In this document: positions 35,099 to 45,297 of the stretch, one piece after another
Position numbering within the stretch: the stretch's first letter is position 1
Layout of the letters: every line of letters begins with the position of its first letter
Made by a program: the position numbers and the translations under genes
DNA from: Comamonadaceae bacterium
GTDB lineage: Bacteria; Pseudomonadota; Gammaproteobacteria; Burkholderiales; Burkholderiaceae_C
Direction: 5' to 3'
Assembly (NCBI GenBank): GCA_947476285.1
Contig: CANJPU010000004.1
Span: forward strand, 79,142 to 143,141
DNA: 64,000 bases
The notes under the pieces: generated by a model
Seen by the model: the letters and a program-made list of their open reading frames with translations, nothing else
Told to the model about the DNA's origin: nothing
Database searches by the model: none

Positions 35099-36649
35099 AT
35101 GAGAATCATCGACTTCTTTGACCGTGGCGCGCGCGCCTATCCTGAGCGCACTTGCCTGAAAGACGAGCATGTGTCCTGGCGCTTCGATGAAGTGCGGCGC
35201 CTGAGCTTCCAGGCCGCGCGAGCCTTGCAGCGCGCCGGCGTGCGGCCGGGCGATCGGGTGGCGGTCTACAGCCCCAATGGTGCCGCCGCATTCGCCGCGG
35301 TGCTCGCGCTGTTTCGCGCCGGCTGTGTCTGGCTGCCGGTGAATGTGCGTAATCCCCTGCCCGAGGGCATCGACTACCTGCTTGAGAACGACTGCGCCTT
35401 CCTGTTCTTTGCCTCGCGCTACGAGCAAGAGGCCCGCGCCATCGGGCAAGCCGTGCCCAGCCTCAAGGCCATGCTCTGCCTGGACCGCCCCTTCGAGGGC
35501 CAGCCGGACTTCATGCAATGGTGCGCGCGCGAAGATGACAGCCCCCTTGAGACCCAGGCCGATACAGCCGACGTGGCCATCATCAAGAGCACTGGGGGCA
35601 CCACCGGCAAGCCCAAGAGCGTGATGGTCAGTCACCGCAACATGGCCACCATGCTGGCCAACTTCCTGGCCCTGATGCCACACGAGGTGCCGCCGGTGAA
35701 CCTGGTGGCCGTGCCCATGACGCACGGTGCCGGTAATATCGCGCTGGCCTTGCTGAACCTGGGGGCCACTCTGGTCTTCATGGAAAAGGCCGACACCGGC
35801 CGCATCCTGGAGCTGATCGAATCCGAGCGAGTGAGCACGCTCTTCCTGCCGCCCACGGTCATCTATTCGTTGCTGGCCCACCCCGAGGTGCGCAAGCATG
35901 ACTATGCCAGTCTGCGCTACCTCATCTACTCGGCCGCGCCCATGTCGGTGGACAAGCTGGGCGAGGCGCTGGAGGTCTTCGGGCCGGTGATGGCCCAGGC
36001 CTACGGGCAGACCGAAGCGCCATTGCTTTGCACCTTCATGGGCCCGTCCGAGCACCTCTTGACCGATCCGCAGCAGTTGCGCCGCAGGCTCAGCAGTTGC
36101 GGCCGCGCGACGCCCTTTGCGCGGGTGGAGATCATGGACGATGAGGGCCGGCTGCTCGGCCCCAACGAAGTCGGCGAGATCGTGGTGCGCGGCGACCTGG
36201 TCATGCTGGGCTACCGCGACAACCCTGCCGAGAACGAGCAGGCCTCGCGCTTTGGCTGGCACCACACCGGCGACGTCGGAATGCGCGATGAGTCGGGTTA
36301 CTTCTATATCGTGGATCGCAAGAAGGACATGATCATCAGCGGGGGCTTCAATATATTCCCCAGCGAAATCGAGCAGGTGCTCTGGAGCCATCCGGCGGTG
36401 CAGGACTGCGCGGTGATCGGCGTGCCCGATCCGAAGTGGGGCGAAGCGGTGGTCGCGATTGTGGAATTCAAGCCGGGGCAGTCTTGCGACGAGGAAGTCC
36501 TGATGGCGTATTGCCGTGACAAGCTGGGTGGCATGAAGACGCCCAAGCGGGTGGAGATATGGCCCCAGTTGCCGCGCAGCCCGGTGGGCAAGGTGCTCAA
36601 GCGCGACATTCGCGAGCGCTTCTGGCAGGGCCAGACCCGGCGAGTTTGA
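35099..36649 (+). CDS. AMP-dependent acyl-CoA synthetase
   Basis: 516-aa adenylate-forming ligase with P-loop Ser-Thr-Gly-Gly-Thr-Thr-Gly-Lys-Pro-Lys (around 164-173), Tyr-Gly-Gln-Thr-Glu-Ala, Trp-His-His-Thr-Gly-Asp-Val-Gly and the C-terminal Pro-Arg-Ser-Pro-Val-Gly-Lys-Val-Leu-Lys with the catalytic Lys. Start supported by AGAGGGG. It heads a set with an MmgE/PrpD enzyme, a Bug receptor and a CoA-transferase, so the substrate is probably a small or medium carboxylic acid rather than a long-chain fatty acid; the true substrate cannot be read from sequence. Confidence 0.88.
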   Translation: MRIIDFFDRGARAYPERTCLKDEHVSWRFDEVRRLSFQAARALQRAGVRPGDRVAVYSPNGAAAFAAVLALFRAGCVWLPVNVRNPLPEGIDYLLENDCAFLFFASRYEQEARAIGQAVPSLKAMLCLDRPFEGQPDFMQWCAREDDSPLETQADTADVAIIKSTGGTTGKPKSVMVSHRNMATMLANFLALMPHEVPPVNLVAVPMTHGAGNIALALLNLGATLVFMEKADTGRILELIESERVSTLFLPPTVIYSLLAHPEVRKHDYASLRYLIYSAAPMSVDKLGEALEVFGPVMAQAYGQTEAPLLCTFMGPSEHLLTDPQQLRRRLSSCGRATPFARVEIMDDEGRLLGPNEVGEIVVRGDLVMLGYRDNPAENEQASRFGWHHTGDVGMRDESGYFYIVDRKKDMIISGGFNIFPSEIEQVLWSHPAVQDCAVIGVPDPKWGEAVVAIVEFKPGQSCDEEVLMAYCRDKLGGMKTPKRVEIWPQLPRSPVGKVLKRDIRERFWQGQTRRV

Positions 36650-36688
36650 GTTGAGAGCGATTGAGAAACCGATCTGGAGTGAGACACG

Positions 36689-38098
36689 ATGACACTGACC
36701 ATGACACAGCCTGCGCAAGCCGACGAGCCCGTCACCGCTGCGGCGGCGCGCTTTGTTGCGGGGCTGGATGCGTCCAGCATGCCCTCGCAAGTACTGGAGA
36801 AGGCGCGCAACTGCATCTTCTATGGCCTGGGCATCGGCCTGCTGTGTCTGGGCCAGGAGACCGCGCGCGTGGCGCAGCAGTCGGTGCTGGACATCGATGG
36901 CACAGCGACAGCGCGCGGCGCCACTTCCCTGGTGGGCGGCCTGCGCGTGTCCGTGTCATCGGCGGTTTTTGCCAACGCAGTGCTGCTGCACAGCCGCTGC
37001 CAGGAGGACACCTCGGGCACTGCCCATTTGGGCGTGGTCGTGTTGTCGGTGGCGCTGGCCTTGCAGGAGGCGGGCTTGCTGCGCGATGAAGACTTCTTGC
37101 CCGGCATTGTTGCCGGCTATGAAGTGGCCGGCGCCCTGGAGGCCGCCTTTGGGCGCGACACCATGAAGTCCAGTGTGCGCGCCTCGCCGCTCTACGGCAC
37201 TGTGGCTGCGGCGGCCGCCGCCGCGCGCATGCTGCGCCTGCCGCCCGAGCGGATCGATGCGGCGCTGGCCAATGCGGCGGGTATGACTGGCGGCACCTTG
37301 CAGTCCATCCCCGAAGGCTCCGACGAGTGGCGCTACCAGGTCGGATGTGCCGCCCGCGCAGGCCTGGTCGCGGCGATGCTGGCGCGCGCCGGCTCGGTCT
37401 CGGCGCGGCGTGCCATCGAAGGCAATCAAGGCTTTGTTCAAGCCTTCGCGCGGCGCGCGATGCAGCCGGGCGAATTGAAATTCGGTGAGCGCTGGCGCTT
37501 GTTGGATGTCACCTTCAAGCCCTACCCGGTCTGTGCCCACAACCAGACGGTGGCGCTGCTGGGCGCGCAGGTGCACGCCCGATATGCGCCCGAGCAGATC
37601 CAGTCATTGCGCCTTCGCATCAGCTCTTACCTGGTGCCCGGACTGCTGGCACGCGGCCCCTATTCGCGCGTTGCCGACACCTTGATGAGCACCGCGTTTT
37701 GCTGCGCCTGCGCCTGTGTGTATGGCACGGTGTCCATGGCGGGCTTGTCCAGTTTCGATGATCCGCGCATCTTGGCCATGATCGATCGCATCACTGTGGA
37801 GCCCGATGAATCCGTTGCCTATCCGGCGGCGCTGGCGCATATTGTTCTGGCAGACCAGAGCATCGCGCAGCTGCAGGAGCGCCGCAGCTTTGCCGACTTC
37901 AGCCTGAACCGCGATGAAGTGCGCGCTCAGCTCATGCGCCTGAGCGCAGAAGAGTCGGTGCCGGGCCAATGCGTGGAGTTGATTGAATCCTATGCCTTTG
38001 CGGCAGGGGGAAAGTCATCGCCTGAGGCCGTCGTGCAAGCTTACGCACTTGCCCGCGCGGGCGAGTCGGCCTGGAAAAATCGCACCCTCGCAGCCTGA
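36689..38098 (+). CDS. MmgE/PrpD family protein
   Basis: 469-aa member of the family that includes 2-methylcitrate dehydratase and cis-aconitate decarboxylase. Family features include the helical N-terminal part, His-Ser-Arg-Cys-Gln-Glu-Asp with the active-site acidic residue, Val-Ala-Gly-Tyr-Glu-Val, and Thr-Phe-Lys-Pro-Tyr-Pro-Val-Cys-Ala-His. The reaction (dehydration, isomerisation or decarboxylation of a di- or tricarboxylate) is not decidable. No prpB or prpC is adjacent, so it is not the classic methylcitrate pathway. Confidence 0.85.
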   Translation: MTLTMTQPAQADEPVTAAAARFVAGLDASSMPSQVLEKARNCIFYGLGIGLLCLGQETARVAQQSVLDIDGTATARGATSLVGGLRVSVSSAVFANAVLLHSRCQEDTSGTAHLGVVVLSVALALQEAGLLRDEDFLPGIVAGYEVAGALEAAFGRDTMKSSVRASPLYGTVAAAAAAARMLRLPPERIDAALANAAGMTGGTLQSIPEGSDEWRYQVGCAARAGLVAAMLARAGSVSARRAIEGNQGFVQAFARRAMQPGELKFGERWRLLDVTFKPYPVCAHNQTVALLGAQVHARYAPEQIQSLRLRISSYLVPGLLARGPYSRVADTLMSTAFCCACACVYGTVSMAGLSSFDDPRILAMIDRITVEPDESVAYPAALAHIVLADQSIAQLQERRSFADFSLNRDEVRAQLMRLSAEESVPGQCVELIESYAFAAGGKSSPEAVVQAYALARAGESAWKNRTLAA

Positions 38099-38138
38099 GA
38101 TTCAACTGAGAAACACCCCCTTGTTCAAAGGAGACAAC

Positions 38139-39131
38139 ATGAAACGCATCTTCGCTTCTTTCCCTGCAGGGCTGGCACGCGCGGCGCTGGCCTTGGCGGC
38201 TGTCGCGATGGCCAGCGGGGCCCTGGCCCAGGCCTATCCGAGCCGCTCGGTCAAACTGGTTGTGCCCTATGCGGCGGGCGGCGCGGTGGACATGATGGGG
38301 CGCTTGTTCGCCAAGGAGCTCAACACGCTCAATGGTCAACCCTATGTGGTCGAGAACAAGGGCGGTGCTGGCGGCACCATTGCAGCGGCCGAGGTCGCGC
38401 GCTCGGCACCCGATGGCTACACCATCCTGATCGGCGCAACCGGCCCCAACGTGATCGGCCCGGCCGTCTATGGCGCGAACGCTGGCTTTGATCCGCTCAA
38501 GGACCTGATACCGATTTCGTTGATTGCCACCACACCCTATGTGCTGGTGACCCACCCTGGGCTGCCCGTCAAGACCGTGCCCGAACTGATCGCGCTGGCC
38601 AAGGCCAGGGCCGGCAAGATGAACTACGCATCTTCGGGTTCGGGTGGACCGGACCATCTGGCCGGTGAGCTGTTCAAGCAACTGACCGGCGCGAGCATCG
38701 TGCACGTTCCCTACAAGGGCTCTGGCCCGGCGCTCAATGATCTGGTCGCCGGGCAGGTGGACTTCACCTTCGTGAGCCCGTTGCCGGCCATGCCTTTGGT
38801 GGAAGGCGGCAAGCTGCGGCTGCTGGCCGTCACCAGCAAGCAGCGCACAGCGGCGATGTCCTCGGTGCCATCGGTGTCCGAGTCGGTGCCCGGTTTTGAG
38901 GTGGCGCCGTGGTACGGCTTTTTCGTGCCCGCCGGCACGCCGCCAGCGATTGTTGCCAGGATATCGGCCGACGTGCGCAAGCTCATCGCACTCGATGAGG
39001 TGCAGCAGCAGTTGCGCAAGCGCGGCATCGACCCATCCACCAACACCCCGCAGGAGTTCGCCGCATTTGTCAGCGCCGATCTGGCCAAGTGGACTAAGAT
39101 CGTCAAGGATGCTGGAGTCAAGCCCGAGTGA
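38139..39131 (+). CDS. Tripartite tricarboxylate transporter binding protein (Bug family)
   Basis: 330-aa periplasmic binding protein. The signal peptide runs to about residue 31 (ending Ala-Leu-Ala-Gln-Ala), followed by Tyr-Pro-Ser-Arg-Ser-Val-Lys-Leu-Val-Val-Pro-Tyr-Ala-Ala-Gly-Gly, the Bug hallmark. The ATG at 38139 is set by AAAGGAG at 38127-38133. No TctA/TctB membrane genes are adjacent; this is common for Bug proteins in Burkholderiales. It probably feeds the cluster's carboxylate substrate to shared permeases. Confidence 0.9.
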   Translation: MKRIFASFPAGLARAALALAAVAMASGALAQAYPSRSVKLVVPYAAGGAVDMMGRLFAKELNTLNGQPYVVENKGGAGGTIAAAEVARSAPDGYTILIGATGPNVIGPAVYGANAGFDPLKDLIPISLIATTPYVLVTHPGLPVKTVPELIALAKARAGKMNYASSGSGGPDHLAGELFKQLTGASIVHVPYKGSGPALNDLVAGQVDFTFVSPLPAMPLVEGGKLRLLAVTSKQRTAAMSSVPSVSESVPGFEVAPWYGFFVPAGTPPAIVARISADVRKLIALDEVQQQLRKRGIDPSTNTPQEFAAFVSADLAKWTKIVKDAGVKPE

Positions 39132-39158
39132 TGCGGGCATGCTGCGCAAGGAGAGGCA

Positions 39159-41102
39159 TTGCACACCCGATTGAACGAGCATGCGCTGCTGGGCAGCCGG
39201 CGCAACAAACTTGTCAGCGCCGCCGAGGCGGTGCGTCTGATTCATGATGGCGACACCATCGCCACCGGCGGTTTTGTTGGCATCGGTTTTGCCGAAGAGA
39301 TCGCAGTGGCTCTGGAGGCGCGTTTTCTTGCGACCCAGGCCGAGACCGGCACTGGCTCACCCAACAGCCTGACGCTGGTGTACGCGGCGGGGCAGGGCGA
39401 TGGCAAGCACAAAGGACTGAACCACCTGGGGCACGCCGGCATGGTGCGCCGCGTGGTGGGCGGCCACTGGGGCTTGGTGCCGGCGCTTCAAAAGCTGGCC
39501 GTCACCAACCAGATCGAAGCCTACAACTTGCCGCAAGGTGTGATCGTCCATCTGCTGCGCGACATCGCTGCGGGCAAGCCGGGCACACTCACCCATGTGG
39601 GCCTGGACACCTTCGTCGATCCGCGCCATGGCGGTGGCCGCCTCAACGCGCGCACCACCGAAGAGATGGTACGCGTGATGCAGATCGACGGGCGCGATTA
39701 CTTGTTCTACAAGGCCTTTCCAATTTCAGTGGGCATCATTCGCGCGACCACGGCCGATGTCGATGGCAACCTCAGCATGGAGCGCGAGGCCTTGACGCTG
39801 GAGGCGCTGGCGATAGCCACTGCCGCACGCAATAGCGGCGGCATCGTCATCGCCCAGGTGGAGCGCGTGGCCGAGCGCGGCACGCTGCATCCGCGCCAGG
39901 TCAAGGTGCCCGGAATCCTTGTCGATGCGGTGGTGGTGGCCAGCGACCCCAAGTACCACATGCAGACCTTCGCCGAGCAATACAACCCGGCTTACTCCGG
40001 CGAGATCCGTTTGCCCGTGGACCAGCTCGCTGACATGCCGATGAGCGAGCGCAAAGTCATCGCCCGGCGCGCCGCCTTGGAGCTCAAGGCCAACAGCGTG
40101 GTCAATCTGGGCATCGGCATGCCAGAGGGGGTGGCGGCGGTGGCCGCGCAAGAGCGGGTGATTGATCTGGTTACCCTCACTGCCGAGCCGGGCGTGATCG
40201 GTGGCGTTCCTGCAAGCGGCCTGAGCTTTGGTGCAGCGGTCAACAGCCAGTGCATCATCGACCAGCCCAGCCAATTCGATTTCTATGACGGTGGCGGCCT
40301 CGATCTGGCGGTGCTGGGGCTTGCCCAGGCCGACGCGCAAGGCAACCTCAACGTCAGCAAGTTCGGCCCCCGCCTGGCCGGCGCGGGCGGCTTCATCAAC
40401 ATCAGCCAAAACGCCAGGACCGTGGTTTTTGCCGGCACGTTCACCGCAGGCGACCTGGTGGTCAAAGTCGAAGACGGCAAGCTGCGCATAGTCAGCGAAG
40501 GCACACAGCGCAAGTTCGTCGCGCAGGTGGAGCACCGCACTTTCAGTGGCGCCGAAGCGCTGCGGCGCGGCCAGCGCGTGCTCTATGTGACCGAGCGTTG
40601 CGTGCTGCAGTTGGTTTCACCCGGCTGTCTGGAGTTGATCGAGATCGCGCCGGGCGTTGACCTGGAACGCGATGTGCTCGCGCAGATGGATTTCAAGCCC
40701 CTCATCAGCCCCCAACTTCGGTTGATGGACCAAGCGATCTTCATGGCCGAGCCAATCGGCCTGCGCGAGCGCCTGCAGGCCCGGCCCCTGCACGAGCGCT
40801 TCGAGCTGGATCTGAACAGCCGCTTGCTATTCGTCAACTTCGAGGGCCTGGCCATTAGCAGCCGCGAGGACATCGAGCAAATCGAGCACGCCGTCACGCA
40901 GTTGCTTGAGCCGGTCGTGCGCAGTGAACCGCAGCGCATGGCGGTGGTGGTCAACTACGACCACTTCAGCATCTTGCCCGGCTTGGTGGAGGAGTACTCC
41001 GTGATGGTTCAGCGCCTCACCCAGCGCTTCTACAGCCGTGTCACCCGCTACGGCACCGGCGGCTTTCTCAAGGCGAAGCTGGAGGGCCGCTTGTCGGGTT
41101 GA
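39159..41102 (+). CDS. Family I CoA-transferase (fused alpha-beta) with extra C-terminal domain
   Basis: 647-aa acyl-CoA:acetate/3-ketoacid-type CoA-transferase in which both subunits are fused, as in propionate CoA-transferase/YdiF. The catalytic glutamate is Glu343 in Thr-Ala-Glu-Pro-Gly-Val-Ile-Gly-Gly. Usual fused enzymes are about 520-540 aa; here roughly 110-120 residues (from about 530) extend the C-terminus. The TTG start at 39159 is supported by AGGAG at 39149-39153; no better ATG lies before Thr-Arg-Leu-Asn. It follows the Bug gene by 27 nt. Likely activates or exchanges CoA for the same acid as the upstream ligase. Confidence 0.85.
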   Translation: MHTRLNEHALLGSRRNKLVSAAEAVRLIHDGDTIATGGFVGIGFAEEIAVALEARFLATQAETGTGSPNSLTLVYAAGQGDGKHKGLNHLGHAGMVRRVVGGHWGLVPALQKLAVTNQIEAYNLPQGVIVHLLRDIAAGKPGTLTHVGLDTFVDPRHGGGRLNARTTEEMVRVMQIDGRDYLFYKAFPISVGIIRATTADVDGNLSMEREALTLEALAIATAARNSGGIVIAQVERVAERGTLHPRQVKVPGILVDAVVVASDPKYHMQTFAEQYNPAYSGEIRLPVDQLADMPMSERKVIARRAALELKANSVVNLGIGMPEGVAAVAAQERVIDLVTLTAEPGVIGGVPASGLSFGAAVNSQCIIDQPSQFDFYDGGGLDLAVLGLAQADAQGNLNVSKFGPRLAGAGGFINISQNARTVVFAGTFTAGDLVVKVEDGKLRIVSEGTQRKFVAQVEHRTFSGAEALRRGQRVLYVTERCVLQLVSPGCLELIEIAPGVDLERDVLAQMDFKPLISPQLRLMDQAIFMAEPIGLRERLQARPLHERFELDLNSRLLFVNFEGLAISSREDIEQIEHAVTQLLEPVVRSEPQRMAVVVNYDHFSILPGLVEEYSVMVQRLTQRFYSRVTRYGTGGFLKAKLEGRLSG

Positions 41103-41106
41103 TGCC

Positions 41107-41343
41107 CTATTGGCCTGGGAGGGTCGCCTGAGTTTGCGCACAGGCCTGGCAGATGCAGGCCAGCCCAACTGATTCCTCGGGCAAGCGGGCCAACAAGTCC
41201 TTGCTGAAATCGATTTGCGTGCACCAGCAGGGCGACTGTTTGTCGCCTGTTTCGCGCTCGACTTCCATCGCGCATTGGTTGATGGCGCCGCACAGGGGGC
41301 AGCGGGTGGGATCCAGGGCAGAAGGCGAGGCGGGCATGGGCAA
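41107..41343 (-). CDS. Small cysteine-rich CWC family protein
   Basis: 78-aa protein with eight cysteines: Arg-Cys-Pro-Leu-Cys-Gly, Gln-Cys-Ala-Met-Glu, Pro-Cys-Trp-Cys-Thr, and Cys-Ile-Cys-Gln-Ala-Cys. The Cys-Trp-Cys core names the family. Zinc or iron-sulfur binding is likely but the role is unknown. It lies 29 bp after the polyphosphate kinase-like gene on the same strand and its end is 4 nt from the convergent CoA-transferase stop. Met3 is an alternative start. Confidence 0.75.
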   Translation of the reverse strand: MPMPASPSALDPTRCPLCGAINQCAMEVERETGDKQSPCWCTQIDFSKDLLARLPEESVGLACICQACAQTQATLPGQ

Positions 41344-41372
41344 TCAGCAGGCGGGCGCCTCAGTGTAGAGGA

Positions 41373-42884
41373 TCAATGCCGCGTCTTGACGGACCGGGCT
41401 TTTTTTGGCGCCAGGGCTTTTTCCAGACCTTCGCACAGGCGCGACAAGACCTCAATGCGCGAGAACAGCTTGTCATTGGACGCCACCACATGCCACGGCG
41501 CCAGGTCGGTCGAGGTGCGATCGAGCATGTCGCCAATCGCGCGTTCGTAGTCGGGCCACTTCTCGCGGTTGCGCCAATCTTCGTCGGTGATCTTGAAGTT
41601 CTTGTGCGGCGTTGCCTTGCGTTCATTGAATCGCCGCAGTTGCTCCTGCGAGGTGATGGCCATCCAGAATTTCAGCACGATTGCGCCAGAGCTGGCCAGC
41701 TGCTCTTCGAACGCATTGATCTCATCGTAGGCGCGCATCCAGTCGGCCTGCGTGCAATAGCCCTCGACCCGCTCGACCAAGACCCGCCCGTACCAGGACC
41801 GATCGAACAGAACGCTGTGGCCACGCCGTGGCACATGGCGCCAGAAGCGCCACAAGTAGGGCTGCGCACGCTCTTCGTCGCTGGGTGCGGCAATGGGCAC
41901 CACGCGGTAGTGGCGCGCATCGAGGGCCTGTGTCACGCGGCGGATAGTGCTGCCCTTGCCGGCCGCGTCCATGCCTTCGAATACGATGACCAAGGAGCGC
42001 TCGGCCATGCGCGGATCGCGCGTGAGCAGGTTCAGGCGCCCCTGAAGATCCTCCAGGCGCCGCTGGTAAGCCTTGGGGGTGAGGGCGCGCTGGTAGTCCA
42101 GGGAGCCAAGCAGTGTTCGGCCGTCCAGGGCTGGTGGCGGCACTGGCGCGGGGCTGCTGACCACGGGGGGCTGCCCCGCGAGCCGCTTGTTGATCGCATC
42201 GAGCAAGGATTCGCCCGCCGTGAGTGAGCGGTACTGCGGATCGCTCCCCTCGATCACCAGCCAGGGCGCCTCGCCCGTGCTGGTTTTGCGCAAGGCCTGC
42301 TCGCAGACCGTCACGAAGGCGTCGTAGTGCTTGAACCGCTCCCAGTCCTGCGGCGTCACCCGCCAGGCATTCTTGGGATCGGCCTCCAGCACCTTGAAGC
42401 GCTTGCGCGCCGCCGGCTTGGGCAGGTGAAACCAGAACTTGAGCAACAGCGCGCCTTCGGCAACCAGCATGCGCTCGAACTGCCGGATGTTCTCCAAGCG
42501 TTGGTTGAAGCGCGCTTTCTTCTCATGATCCATCACATGAGCGAGGATCGGGTCGGTGTACCAGGACCCGAACAAAATGCCGATGCGCCCCTTGGCCGGC
42601 AGCGCTTGCCAGAAGCGCCACATTTCCGGGTGGTCGCGCTCGGCACCGTCCATGGCGCCAAAGGCCTCGGTACGGATATGGCGGGGGTCCATCCACGCAT
42701 TGAGCAAATTGACTGTCTCGCCCTTGCCCGCGCCGTCCACCCCGTTGACTAGGATGATCACTGGAAACTTGGCCTGCTCCAGCAGGTCGTACTGAGCATG
42801 CAGCAAGGCCTGTCTCAGCTCGGGTTCGCGCTGCTTGTAGACCTTCTTGCTGATGCTGTGGCCAATTTCGGCGGATTCGAACAT
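41373..42884 (-). CDS. pap: Polyphosphate:AMP phosphotransferase, two-domain PPK2 family
   Basis: 503-aa enzyme with two PPK2 domains. Walker A motifs are Gly-Val-Asp-Gly-Ala-Gly-Lys-Gly (48-55) and Gly-Met-Asp-Ala-Ala-Gly-Lys-Gly (304-311). Each is followed by the PPK2 Trp-Arg-Phe-Trp and Gly-Ser-Trp-Tyr or Arg-Ser-Trp-Tyr-Gly elements. Two-domain members usually phosphorylate AMP to ADP with polyphosphate (established). The start at 42884 has GGAGG at 8 nt; an ATG at 42917 was rejected for lack of one. It follows glcB by 89 bp. Confidence 0.88.
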   Translation of the reverse strand: MFESAEIGHSISKKVYKQREPELRQALLHAQYDLLEQAKFPVIILVNGVDGAGKGETVNLLNAWMDPRHIRTEAFGAMDGAERDHPEMWRFWQALPAKGRIGILFGSWYTDPILAHVMDHEKKARFNQRLENIRQFERMLVAEGALLLKFWFHLPKPAARKRFKVLEADPKNAWRVTPQDWERFKHYDAFVTVCEQALRKTSTGEAPWLVIEGSDPQYRSLTAGESLLDAINKRLAGQPPVVSSPAPVPPPALDGRTLLGSLDYQRALTPKAYQRRLEDLQGRLNLLTRDPRMAERSLVIVFEGMDAAGKGSTIRRVTQALDARHYRVVPIAAPSDEERAQPYLWRFWRHVPRRGHSVLFDRSWYGRVLVERVEGYCTQADWMRAYDEINAFEEQLASSGAIVLKFWMAITSQEQLRRFNERKATPHKNFKITDEDWRNREKWPDYERAIGDMLDRTSTDLAPWHVVASNDKLFSRIEVLSRLCEGLEKALAPKKARSVKTRH

Positions 42885-42973
42885 GATGATGACCTCCGTC
42901 ATGGCGGATTCAAGCATTACATGTCTACACCCGCCGGCCCACTTTGACCCGCGTCAACTGACGCTCTGCGAGT

Positions 42974-45169
42974 TCAGGCCTGGCCGGCTTTGACTTTCAG
43001 CCGCCAGGCGTGCAGCAGCGGCTCGGTGTAGCCACTGGGTTGCTCCAGGCCCTTGAAGACGAGATCGCAGGCAGCCCGGTAGGCTGCTGAGGTGGTGAAG
43101 TGGCCCGCCATCGGCTGATAGATTGGGTCGTCGGCATTCTGTCCATCGACGACCGCTGCCATGCGCTGGAAGGTCTCGACCACTTGCTCGCGCGTGACCA
43201 CCCCATGGTGCAGCCAGTTGGCAATGTGCTGGCTGCTGATGCGCAGCGTGGCGCGGTCTTCCATCAGCCCCACGTTGTGAATGTCGGGCACCTTGGAGCA
43301 GCCCACGCCTTGATCGACCCAGCGCACCACATAGCCCAAAATGCCTTGCGCGTTGTTGTCCAGTTCCTGCTGGCGCTCGGCCTCGGACCACTTGGCCTGG
43401 GCCACCACCGGGATTTGCAGCAGGCCGGCCAGAATGTTTTCACGTTCGCCATCGGCGTCGATTTTTTCCAGCTCGATTTGCACCTGGGCCACATTCACCT
43501 GGTGGTAGTGCAGCGCATGCAGTGTGGCGGCGGTGGGTGAGGGAACCCATGCGGTGTTGGCCCCGGCCTTGGGGTGGGCGATCTTTTGCTCCAGCATGGC
43601 GGCCATCAGGTCGGGCATGGCCCACATGCCCTTGCCTATCTGCGCGCGGCCGCGCAGGCCGCATGACAGACCCACCAGCACATTGTTCTTTTCATAGGCC
43701 TGGATCCAGGCGCTGCTCTTCATGTCGCCCTTGCGGAACATCGGCCCGGCGTGCATGGCCGTGTGCATCTCGTCGCCGGTGCGGTCCAGAAAACCGGTGT
43801 TGATGAAGGCCACGCGCGGGGCAGCTTGCGCGATGCAGGCCTTCAGGTTCACGCTGGTGCGGCGCTCTTCGTCCATGATGCCCAGCTTGACGGTGTTCTC
43901 GCGCAGACCCAGCATGGCCTCGACCCGGCTGAACAGCTCACAGGCGAAAGCCACCTCGCGCGGCCCGTGCATCTTGGGCTTGACGATGTAGACCGAACCC
44001 GCGCGCGAGTTGCGTATGCCACCTTGTGTCTTGCCGCTCAAGTCCACCATGGCAATGGTGGTGGTGATCACCGCATCCAGAATGCCTTCGGGAATTTCCT
44101 TGCCGCCGCCATAGAGAATGGCCGGATTGGTCATGAGATGCCCGACATTGCGCACGAACATGAGCGAGCGACCATGCAGCGTGACTTCGCCACCGCTCGG
44201 GCCGGTGTACTTGCGGTCGAGGTTCAGGCCGCGGGTGAAGGTCTTGCCAGCTTTCTCCACCTGCTCGGTCAGCGTGCCTTGCAAAATGCCCAGCCAGTTG
44301 CTGTAGGCCAGCACTTTGTCTTGCGCGTCCACCACGGCCACCGAGTCTTCCAGGTCCAGGATGGTGGACAGCGCCGCTTCCATCGCCACGTCGCAGATGC
44401 CAGCGGCGTCGCCCTTGCCAATAGGGGTGTTGCGGTCGATGCGGATGTCGATGTGAATGCCGTTGTGCTGCAGCAGCACCGACGACGGCGCCGCCGCATC
44501 GCCCTGGTAGCCGATGAACTGCCCGGCATTGGCTAGGCCAGCCGCACCACCTGCGCGCTGGCTCACCACCAGCTGGCCAGCCTCGACCCTGTAGCCAGTG
44601 GCATCCTTGTGCGAGCCTTGCGTCAGCGGCGCGGCCTGGTCCAGCACATCGCGGGCGAAAGCAATCACCTTGTCGCCGCGCACTGGGTTGTAGCCCTTGC
44701 CCTTCTCGGCGCCGCCAGTTTCGGCAATGGCGTCGGTGCCGTACAGGGCGTCATAGAGCGAGCCCCAACGCGCATTGGCGGCATTGAGGGCATAGCGGGC
44801 GTTCAGGATGGGCACCACCAGTTGCGGGCCGGCTTGCAGCGCGAGCTCGGCGTCAACATGGGTGGCGGTGGCCTTCACTTCGGCCGGCGGCGGCACCAGG
44901 TAGCCGATCTTTTCAAGAAAGCCGCGATAAGCCGCCATGTCGCGGATCGGGCCGGGGTTGGCCTTGTGCCAGGTGTCCAGCTCGGCCTGTAGCCGGTCAC
45001 GCTCGGCCAGCAGCGCGATGTTCTTTGGCGCCAGGTCGGCCACGATGGCGTCGAAGCCCTTCCAGAAGCCCGCGCTGTCCATGCCGGTCGCGGGCAGCAC
45101 CTGGTCTTCGATGAAGCGATGCAGTTCGCCGGCGATTTGCAGGCCGTGAATGGAGATGCGGGCGGTCAT
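42974..45169 (-). CDS. glcB: Malate synthase G
   Basis: 731-aa glyoxylate-shunt enzyme condensing glyoxylate with acetyl-CoA. Length and sequence are those of the monomeric G isoform: [24 protein letters not shown], and Arg-Asn-Val-Gly-His-Leu-Met-Thr-Asn. AAGGA lies about 10 nt before the ATG. No isocitrate lyase gene is in the window. A 14-nt palindrome GCGTCA-AC-TGACGC (42951-42964) sits just past the stop. Confidence 0.96.
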   Translation of the reverse strand: MTARISIHGLQIAGELHRFIEDQVLPATGMDSAGFWKGFDAIVADLAPKNIALLAERDRLQAELDTWHKANPGPIRDMAAYRGFLEKIGYLVPPPAEVKATATHVDAELALQAGPQLVVPILNARYALNAANARWGSLYDALYGTDAIAETGGAEKGKGYNPVRGDKVIAFARDVLDQAAPLTQGSHKDATGYRVEAGQLVVSQRAGGAAGLANAGQFIGYQGDAAAPSSVLLQHNGIHIDIRIDRNTPIGKGDAAGICDVAMEAALSTILDLEDSVAVVDAQDKVLAYSNWLGILQGTLTEQVEKAGKTFTRGLNLDRKYTGPSGGEVTLHGRSLMFVRNVGHLMTNPAILYGGGKEIPEGILDAVITTTIAMVDLSGKTQGGIRNSRAGSVYIVKPKMHGPREVAFACELFSRVEAMLGLRENTVKLGIMDEERRTSVNLKACIAQAAPRVAFINTGFLDRTGDEMHTAMHAGPMFRKGDMKSSAWIQAYEKNNVLVGLSCGLRGRAQIGKGMWAMPDLMAAMLEQKIAHPKAGANTAWVPSPTAATLHALHYHQVNVAQVQIELEKIDADGERENILAGLLQIPVVAQAKWSEAERQQELDNNAQGILGYVVRWVDQGVGCSKVPDIHNVGLMEDRATLRISSQHIANWLHHGVVTREQVVETFQRMAAVVDGQNADDPIYQPMAGHFTTSAAYRAACDLVFKGLEQPSGYTEPLLHAWRLKVKAGQA

Positions 45170-45297
45170 TGTGTTGGGTCCTTGCGATGCGTGATGGGCG
45201 ATACCGGTACTTTATTGGATAAGGGCAGCCGCTGTGGCCGCGATGCGCATAATCCTGAAAATCGCAGTTGGACGCATATTTTCAGCAGGAAGTGACC

